This document shows positions 6,853 to 10,319 of a DNA stretch of 10,319 bases, in pieces; positions within the stretch are counted from its first letter, which is position 1; the number at the start of each line of letters is the position of its first letter. The DNA comes from Candidatus Staskawiczbacteria bacterium RIFOXYD1_FULL_32_13 (GTDB lineage Bacteria > Patescibacteriota > Minisyncoccia > Minisyncoccales > Staskawiczbacteraceae). The notes under the pieces are model-generated. The model was not told the origin of the DNA, searched no databases, and worked only from the letters and a program-made list of their open reading frames with translations. The position numbers and the translations under genes were made by a program. The DNA lies in assembly GCA_001820485.1 (NCBI GenBank), contig MHPU01000034.1:36005-46323 (forward strand), read 5' to 3'.

Positions 6853-8304
6853 ATGGATAAATTTAAAATTATAAGCATAAAAAACATAGATAACCTGCCA
6901 AAAACTGCTGGCGTTTATTTGTTTTATAACAAGAATGAAATCATCTATATTGGCAAAGCTATTAATATAAAGAACCGAGTTAAAAATCATTTTTCCTCCC
7001 CTACTTACAAAGATGAAATTTTTATTAGCCAAATTACAAATATTGGCTTTATAGAAACAGGTTCAGAAATTTCTGCTTTAATTTTGGAAGCTAGTTTAAT
7101 TAAAAAAAATCAACCAAAATTTAACCAAGTTTGGCGTGATGATAAAAACTACTTTTACATAGCTATCCAACGAAACAAGCAAAAAATTCCTTATGTTTTT
7201 ATTACTCACCAGCCAACTTCTCCGTCATTACGAGGAAGGGGTGAAGCGACTGACGAAGCAATCTCAACGACTAGATTGCCACGTCGCCTGCGGGCTCCTC
7301 GCAATGACAAAATGCAATACATCGGGCCTTTTGTAGATGGCAATGCTTTAAAGAAAACTATAAGATTTTTAAGGAAAGTATTTCCTTATTATACAAATGC
7401 TAAACACTCAAAACTAAAATGTACTTACTGCCATTTAGATTTATGTCCGGGTCCGCAGATCCTGAGCGAAGTCGAAGGAACCCAACCCCTCAAAGAATAT
7501 AAAAAGAATATAAAAAAACTTATTTTAATTTTAGAGGGTAAATCTTCTAAAGTTTTGAATTTATTAAAAAAAGAAATGAGAATAGCTTCAATAAAACAAA
7601 ATTTTGAAAAAGCTAGTAAAATTCGCGACCAAATTTTTGCTTTAGAAAAAATAATTTCGCACAAAAACCAAAATAACCAAATTCAAAACAGCCAATACGA
7701 CACTACACAGCGATCGCTTTCTACTGTCGCATGGAAAAAAACAGAAAAAACTTTACAAGAAATTTTAAACTATAAAAAATCCCTGCTTACCGGTAGGCAG
7801 GCAATTAAAAAAATAGAGTGTTATGATGTTTCCAATATTCAAGGCAAATTTGCCGTAGGCTCTATGGTAGTTTTTATAAATGGGAAACCTGATAAAAGCC
7901 AATATAAAAAATTCAAAATAAAAATAAAAAGTGAACCCAATGATATTGCAATGCTTAAAGAAGTATTGCAAAGAAGATTTGCTCACACATACTGGAAATA
8001 TCCAGAAATAATTTTAATTGATGGTGGCAAGGCCCAACTCAATATCGCCATAAAAATAAGAAATCAGGCATCAGAACAATTCCATAGAATTGTTCCTATA
8101 GTTATCTCACTTGCTAAGGGAAGGCAAGACCCGCTTCGCCCGCGAAGCGAGGCGAGACTTTTTATAGAAAATCAAAAAGAACCGATTCCTTTAAAAAATT
8201 TGCCACAAGAAATTTATAATTTAATAAAAAATCTTGATGATGAGGCTCACAGATTTGCAATTACCTATCACAAAAAACTTCGCAAACAAAATTTACTAAA
8301 ATAA
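6853..8304 (+). CDS. uvrC: UvrABC excinuclease subunit C, short form without HhH domain
   Basis: UvrC makes the dual incisions in nucleotide excision repair with UvrA and UvrB. The GIY-YIG nuclease domain is at 13-100, with GVY (20-22), YIG (32-34), Arg42, Glu79 and Asn91 in QPKFN; it makes the 3' cut. Cys190, Cys193 and Cys198 (CTYCHLDLC) fit the cysteine cluster known in UvrC. The UVR segment that contacts UvrB is at about 238-268. The RNase H-like domain for the 5' cut begins at IECYDVSNIQG (321-331, Asp325), continues with ILIDGGKAQLN (387-397, Asp390) and ends with DEAHRFAITYH (463-473, His466). The protein stops at 483 residues, right where other UvrC proteins (about 600) begin the helix-hairpin-helix DNA-binding pair. 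Several segments (about 121-153, 202-212, 282-294, 310-317 and 423-435) look like in-frame repeat insertions. The 3' end overlaps the convergent RT gene by 9 bp. Confidence 0.95.
   Translation: MDKFKIISIKNIDNLPKTAGVYLFYNKNEIIYIGKAINIKNRVKNHFSSPTYKDEIFISQITNIGFIETGSEISALILEASLIKKNQPKFNQVWRDDKNYFYIAIQRNKQKIPYVFITHQPTSPSLRGRGEATDEAISTTRLPRRLRAPRNDKMQYIGPFVDGNALKKTIRFLRKVFPYYTNAKHSKLKCTYCHLDLCPGPQILSEVEGTQPLKEYKKNIKKLILILEGKSSKVLNLLKKEMRIASIKQNFEKASKIRDQIFALEKIISHKNQNNQIQNSQYDTTQRSLSTVAWKKTEKTLQEILNYKKSLLTGRQAIKKIECYDVSNIQGKFAVGSMVVFINGKPDKSQYKKFKIKIKSEPNDIAMLKEVLQRRFAHTYWKYPEIILIDGGKAQLNIAIKIRNQASEQFHRIVPIVISLAKGRQDPLRPRSEARLFIENQKEPIPLKNLPQEIYNLIKNLDDEAHRFAITYHKKLRKQNLLK
7224..7308. repeat. Palindromic element inserted in frame in uvrC (GTCATT-CGAGG family)
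   Basis: Outer arms GTCATTACGAGGAA (7224-7237) and CTCCTCGCAATGAC (7295-7308) pair at 12 of 14 positions. Inner arms around GAAGCAATCT and AGATTGCC extend the palindrome. From memory, this sequence belongs to a widely scattered bacterial repeat type of the form GTCATTGCGAGGAG...GAAGCAATCTC, also known from Rickettsiales. It adds about 33 residues (about 121-153) between the GIY-YIG domain and the IGPF motif, without breaking the frame. Confidence 0.85.
7449..7483. repeat. Short repeat insertion in uvrC (CCTGAGCGAAGTCGAAGG type)
   Basis: The stretch contains CCTGAGCGAAGTCGAAGG, a repeat type I remember as common in many bacterial genomes, flanked by imperfect arms GGGTCC and GGAACCC. It encodes PQILSEVEGTQP directly after the LCPGP motif, where other UvrC proteins have a short unrelated linker before the EYKKNI stretch. 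Confidence 0.6.
7695..7732. repeat. Imperfect palindrome in uvrC centred on AGCGATCGCT
   Basis: The centre AGCGATCGCT (7709-7718) is perfect, and the outer arms CGACA (7698-7702) and TGTCG (7725-7729) pair with partial matches between. It encodes YDTTQRSLSTVAW in the linker after the UVR segment and is more GC-rich than its surroundings. Confidence 0.55.
7782..7801. repeat. 20-bp palindrome in uvrC (CCTGCTTACC/GGTAGGCAGG)
   Basis: The two 10-nt halves are reverse complements with one mismatched pair and no loop. The element encodes LLTGRQA just before the IECYDVSN motif, in a linker that tolerates length change. Confidence 0.7.
8074..8095. repeat. Perfect 9-bp inverted repeat in uvrC
   Basis: GAACAATTC (8074-8082) and GAATTGTTC (8087-8095) pair perfectly around CATA. 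It encodes EQFHRIVP between the IDGGKAQLN motif and the PIVISLAK strand. The length of this linker is near normal, so it may have replaced residues rather than added them. Confidence 0.55.
8121..8160. repeat. GC-rich palindromic insertion in uvrC
   Basis: CGCTTCGC (8132-8139) and GCGAAGCG (8142-8149) form an 8-bp stem with a 2-nt loop, flanked by the near direct repeats GCAAGAC and GCGAGAC. It encodes GRQDPLRPRSEAR between LAK and LFIEN, where typical UvrC proteins have only a few residues (LAKREEELF). Confidence 0.75.
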
Positions 8305-9279
8305 ATTTAATTTTATTTTGTGTGTATTCCCCCATTTCAATAATCCCAAATAAGAATTAATTGTTTCTAATTTGGGACCTTCTCTTATTCTGTTTAGCAT
8401 TCTAATTTTAGTTTTGCTTCGTAAAATTCTGTGATCTTTAAAATTTATCCAGCCCAAATAATCAACGCCCGAATAAATTGTTTTAATAGAAACTTTATCT
8501 GGGTGCAGAGTGAGTTTTAAATTGTTTTGCAGAAAATCCTTTATTACTGGAATTAAATTTTCTAAATAATATTTGTTTGGTGAAAAAATCACAAAGTCAT
8601 CGCAATAGCGAATATAATGTTTTACTTTTAACCTGTGTTTTATATACTGGTCAAATTCGTTTAGATAAATATTAGCAAATAATTGCGATGTTAGATTCCC
8701 TAACGGCAAACCGCCGAGTTTAAAACTATAAACTATTTCTTTTAGCAGGTTTATTGTATCTTTATCGTCAATATATTTTTCTAAAATTTTAAACAATATA
8801 TTTTGGTCTACGCTGGCAAAAAACTTTTTAATATCACATTTTAAGATATAGCATTGCTTTGTGTTATTTTTTGAAACTTTGTTGGTAAATTCTCTAAATC
8901 TTTCTATAGCTTTATGAGTGCCTTTTTTATTTCTACAAGAATATGAATCTGCAATAAACTTTTTATCAAAAAATGAATAGAGAATCCTATAAACTGCTCG
9001 GTGTAAAATTCTATCTCTAACTGTGGCCTTATGGATTGTTCTTGGTTTTGGATCATTTATTTTAAATTCTTGATATTGGCTATGTTTGTAGGTATGATTA
9101 ACCAAATCATAATGCAAACTAAAAATATTACTCATTAAGTTGAAAGAAAATTCTTGAACATCTGGCCTGTTTCTCTTACCTTGAGAGAATTCTTGCCATG
9201 CTTCAAGAATATTCTCAATACTTATGATATTTTCACAATTATGGCTGAATTTTTTAATCATAATCAAAATAATTTTCAT
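8296..9279 (-). CDS. Diversity-generating retroelement reverse transcriptase
   Basis: This RT copies the template-repeat RNA into mutated cDNA that replaces the variable repeat. The order of motifs in the 327 residues is clear. The N-terminal NILEAWQEFSQGKRNRPDV (23-41) is typical of DGR RTs. RDRILHRAV is at 88-96. Motif A is KCDIKKFFASVD (147-158, Asp149), and motif B is GLPLGNLTSQ (190-199). The catalytic YCDD is at 225-228, followed by LTLHPDKV (256-263) and YLGWI (274-278). LGNLTSQ in motif B marks DGR enzymes; group II intron RTs usually have QGxxxSP here. There is no maturase or endonuclease domain. A second ATG at 9261 (MIKKFSHN) is also a plausible start. The gene is convergent with uvrC and overlaps it by 9 bp; TR and VR lie upstream on the same strand. 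Confidence 0.96.
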   Translation of the reverse strand: MKIILIMIKKFSHNCENIISIENILEAWQEFSQGKRNRPDVQEFSFNLMSNIFSLHYDLVNHTYKHSQYQEFKINDPKPRTIHKATVRDRILHRAVYRILYSFFDKKFIADSYSCRNKKGTHKAIERFREFTNKVSKNNTKQCYILKCDIKKFFASVDQNILFKILEKYIDDKDTINLLKEIVYSFKLGGLPLGNLTSQLFANIYLNEFDQYIKHRLKVKHYIRYCDDFVIFSPNKYYLENLIPVIKDFLQNNLKLTLHPDKVSIKTIYSGVDYLGWINFKDHRILRSKTKIRMLNRIREGPKLETINSYLGLLKWGNTHKIKLNLF

Positions 9280-9669
9280 CTAATCCCCCCCCCCAGACTT
9301 TTGCCAGTTTTGGATAAAGCGAAGACAAGTTACAAAAATTGGTTATCAGTTCATCGCAACATTGAACGAACAGCGCGCTTCGGACTCGGGTTGAAAGTAG
9401 ATAATTTATTTTTAGACTTGCTAGAATTATTGCGAAAAGCAGTTTTTACTCCAATAGATAAAAAGGTTTTAGTTTTGCAGTTAGTATCTGACAAAATAGA
9501 CGTGCTAAGATTTTTTATACAAATTTTGTGGGAATCAAAACTTATTTCAAATAATCAATATATTTTACTTGAAACCGACATAAACGAAATTGGCAGGAGT
9601 GTTGGTGGGTGGAAAAAAGGTTTAATAAGCAAAACTTCCGCTTTTAAGACGGAAGAAAGAAAACAATAG
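9241..9669 (+). CDS. avd: DGR accessory variability determinant (Avd-like helical-bundle protein)
   Basis: The 142-residue product has a short odd N-terminus (MAEFFNHNQNNFHLIPPPR) followed by the Avd/S23-like four-helix pattern. It reads LDKAKTSYKNWLSVHRNI (24-41), LGLKVDNLFLDLLELLRKAV (49-68), SDKIDVLRFFIQILWESKLI (83-102), and an end with EIGRSVGGWKK (115-125). EIGRxxGGW is the hallmark of Avd proteins, basic barrels that bind RT and template RNA and are needed for mutagenic cDNA synthesis. The usual length is about 115-130, so the true start may lie downstream of the ATG at 9241, for example a TTG at 9301. An in-frame run of ten C (9285-9294) encodes the three prolines and could cause slippage. 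Unusually, the gene is inverted relative to RT, TR and target, and its TAG stop touches the TR. Confidence 0.85.
   Translation: MAEFFNHNQNNFHLIPPPRLLPVLDKAKTSYKNWLSVHRNIERTARFGLGLKVDNLFLDLLELLRKAVFTPIDKKVLVLQLVSDKIDVLRFFIQILWESKLISNNQYILLETDINEIGRSVGGWKKGLISKTSAFKTEERKQ
9285..9294. repeat. Homopolymer tract of ten C at the avd/RT divergent 5' ends
   Basis: Ten consecutive C on the plus strand, in an otherwise AT-rich region. Seen from RT it is ten G ending 5 nt before the ATG at 9279; seen from avd it lies in the frame as Pro-Pro-Pro. Such tracts are slippage-prone. Confidence 0.9.
9635..9655 (-). other. Hairpin just downstream of the template repeat
   Basis: CTTCCG (9635-9640) and CGGAAG (9650-9655) form a 6-bp stem. 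In minus-strand RNA it begins 13 nt after the TR end and is followed by TTTTGCTT. It could be a structured part of the template RNA used for cDNA priming, or a weak terminator after the TR. It overlaps the 3' end of avd on the other strand. Confidence 0.45.
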
Positions 9670-9779
9670 CGAGAGAGAATCTGGTTACCAGCATCCCAAT
9701 CGTACGGATTGTCAACCGAGTTGGCCTCCACATTCCAGTAGCGATCATCGAAGTTCCAGTTCGCGTTCACGGCCCAGAT
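9669..9779 (-). repeat. DGR template repeat (TR), 111 bp
   Basis: The segment matches 10132-10242 over 111 bp with 16 differences and no gaps. Read on the minus strand this copy carries A at 15 of the 16 differing sites, and 15 of its 25 adenines differ in the other copy, against 1 of 86 other bases. It is therefore the unmutated template. In the target frame it would read IWAVNANWNFDDRYWNVE..., rich in AAY codons, which random adenine mutation spreads over many residues without making stops. It is noncoding here: no target-like domain precedes it. It lies upstream of RT on the same strand, with inverted avd between, and its 3' end touches the avd stop. Confidence 0.97.
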
Positions 9780-10035
9780 CTCAATTTGCACAAAATGCCA
9801 TCCACACCACTGCCCTTGGATAAACTCTCGGGGCTGTATCTTATTTGGAGCATCAAAGCTCGCCAGCAAATTGCACCGATTCTTTTTCTTTTTTGCGTGA
9901 AATATATTTTATCGACGCTTACCAAAGACATGTCCGTGGTAATTCTGCGACAAAATAATTTCAGGGCGCTATGTGAAAGCCGTAACTCCCGCATCCAGCC
10001 ACCTTGATTTCATTTTACATTATTTTTAGAGAAAC
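9780..10035. other. Region between TR and target-gene terminator, no gene recognised
   Basis: Both strands have only short frames here (about 70-75 codons) whose products show no recognisable motif, no good Shine-Dalgarno sequence and no conserved domain. On the minus strand it would form the 5' part of the TR transcript. An AT-rich stretch near 9895-9910 contains a TATATT-like -10 box, but no convincing -35. Composition is mixed, which may mean decayed coding sequence. Confidence 0.5.
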
Positions 10036-10075
10036 AAAAAGGCTCTCTGCTACTTTTCCAAAGTTTCAGAGAGCC
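10036..10075 (-). terminator. Rho-independent terminator of the DGR target gene
   Basis: GGCTCTCTG (10041-10049) and CAGAGAGCC (10067-10075) pair perfectly over 9 bp, and ACTTT/AAAGT adds a short inner stem. On the minus strand the stem is followed by TTTTTGTTTCT. It lies about 50 nt after the target stop, so target mRNA probably ends before the TR and the TR/RT unit is transcribed separately. Confidence 0.85.
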
Positions 10076-10109
10076 AAAGACTCAAAGGTTCAAAATCTCC
10101 CAAGATTCC

Positions 10110-10124
10110 GAAAATCCAATTTTC
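10110..10124 (-). other. Small hairpin directly after the variable repeat
   Basis: GAAAAT (10110-10115) and ATTTTC (10119-10124) form a 6-bp stem with a 3-nt loop, 7 nt past the VR end and overlapping the TGA stop. In the Bordetella phage DGR a hairpin just downstream of VR promotes retrohoming. This one is at a similar place but AT-rich, so the assignment is tentative. Confidence 0.35.
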
Positions 10125-10319
10125 AAGAATCGCGAGAGAGAATCTGGACACCAGCATCCCAATCGTACGGACTGACAACCGAGAAGGCCAACACACTCCA
10201 GCAGCGATCATCGAAGCACCAGCACGCGGACACGGCCCAGATATTGCCATCTGAACCGATGGCATACAAGACATTTGCCTTGTAACCATCAGTTAACAAT
10301 GGGCCATCCTCGCCCCGAG
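10123..10319 (-). CDS. DGR target protein, C-terminal 64 residues only
   Basis: An open frame enters from the right edge and stops with TGA at 10125-10123. It reads RGEDGPLLTDGYKANVLYAI, then GSDGNIWAV and the variable part, ending QILSRDS. The variable repeat covers nearly all of its last 40 residues, as expected for a DGR target, where the C-terminus usually has a C-type-lectin fold that displays the variable residues for binding. Compared with the TR, ten residues are changed (seven Asn, plus Tyr, Glu and Asp), while the Asp-Asp of FDDR and YDWDAG are kept. The start, any signal peptide and the fold of the N-terminal part lie outside the window. The gene is GC-rich relative to its surroundings and is followed by its own terminator. 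Confidence 0.9.
   Translation of the reverse strand, partial: RGEDGPLLTDGYKANVLYAIGSDGNIWAVSACWCFDDRCWSVLAFSVVSPYDWDAGVQILSRDS
10132..10242 (-). repeat. DGR variable repeat (VR), 111 bp
   Basis: This is the mutated copy of 9669-9779, placed in frame at the very 3' end of the target gene. Sixteen substitutions are visible, 15 at template adenines. The last 16 nt (CCAGATTCTCTCTCGC on the minus strand) are identical in TR and VR. This is where the initiation-of-mutagenic-homing element would be expected. Confidence 0.97.

Noticed and set aside
7711..7717. GCGATCGC octamer as a cyanobacterial HIP1 site
   Set aside because: It occurs once, at the centre of a larger palindrome, and nothing else in the window suggests a cyanobacterium.
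8296..9279. RT as a group II intron or retron enzyme
   Set aside because: There is no maturase or endonuclease domain, motif B reads LGNLTSQ, and a TR/VR pair and Avd are adjacent.
9555..9869. A 104-codon minus-strand frame running through the TR
   Set aside because: The TR keeps the target reading frame, so an open frame there is expected. The part before it shows no target-like domain, and the match to the VR begins abruptly at 9779.
9786..10007. A 73-codon plus-strand frame upstream of the target terminator
   Set aside because: It has no recognisable motif and no convincing ribosome site, and overlaps the TR leader region; kept only as an unassigned region.
9669..10242. Two near-identical direct repeats as a CRISPR or transposon-end pair
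   Set aside because: They are 111 bp long, only two copies exist, and the differences fall almost only on adenines of one strand, which fits TR/VR and not CRISPR or insertion-sequence ends.
10004..10289. Other open frames across the VR on both strands (10004-10285 plus, 10050-10289 minus)
   Set aside because: The frame that continues the TR translation (IWAV...) and ends at TGA 10123 explains the repeat. The others are shadows of this GC-rich segment.

Overview
The window looks like a piece of an AT-rich bacterial genome, most probably from the Candidate Phyla Radiation (Patescibacteria). That is an inference from four things: very AT-rich coding sequence, a short UvrC, GC-rich palindromic repeats inserted in frame inside ordinary genes, and a diversity-generating retroelement (DGR) with a GC-rich target. 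TAA, TAG and TGA all act as stops, so I see no sign of a recoded genetic code.

Layout. (1) Positions 1-5824, minus strand: a compact surface-glycan operon. It runs from a multipass membrane protein (candidate GT-C glycosyltransferase), through an ABC-2 polysaccharide-export permease (Wzm-like) and its ATPase (Wzt-like), to a very large protein with three glycosyltransferase-like domains whose end lies beyond the left edge. The first three genes overlap by ATGA and the last starts 3 nt after the ATPase stop. (2) Positions 5880-6635, minus strand: a GC-rich orphan gene of unknown function with its own Shine-Dalgarno sequence and a strong terminator. (3) Positions 6819-8304, plus strand: uvrC for nucleotide excision repair, lacking the C-terminal helix-hairpin-helix and studded with palindromes, most of them in-frame insertions. 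(4) Positions 8296-10319: a DGR, with its reverse transcriptase (minus), an Avd-like helical-bundle protein (plus), a 111-bp template repeat (TR) and the 3' end of a target gene carrying the matching variable repeat (VR), both read on the minus strand.

The DGR is the main discovery. TR and VR differ at 16 of 111 positions. Fifteen of these are adenines in the minus-strand TR (15 of 25 adenines changed, against 1 of 86 other bases). All seven Asn codons of the TR are altered in the VR. This is the signature of adenine-specific mutagenic retrohoming. The arrangement is odd: avd lies inverted between TR and RT, its stop codon touches the TR, and a run of ten C sits where the avd and RT 5' ends overlap.

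How the parts could work together. The operon would make and export a surface polysaccharide. The DGR would diversify the C-terminus of a protein that begins beyond the right edge and is probably a surface-displayed binding protein. The two are not obviously co-regulated. Several AT-rich genes seem to have their -10 box only 5-8 nt before the ATG, which suggests leaderless or near-leaderless transcripts.
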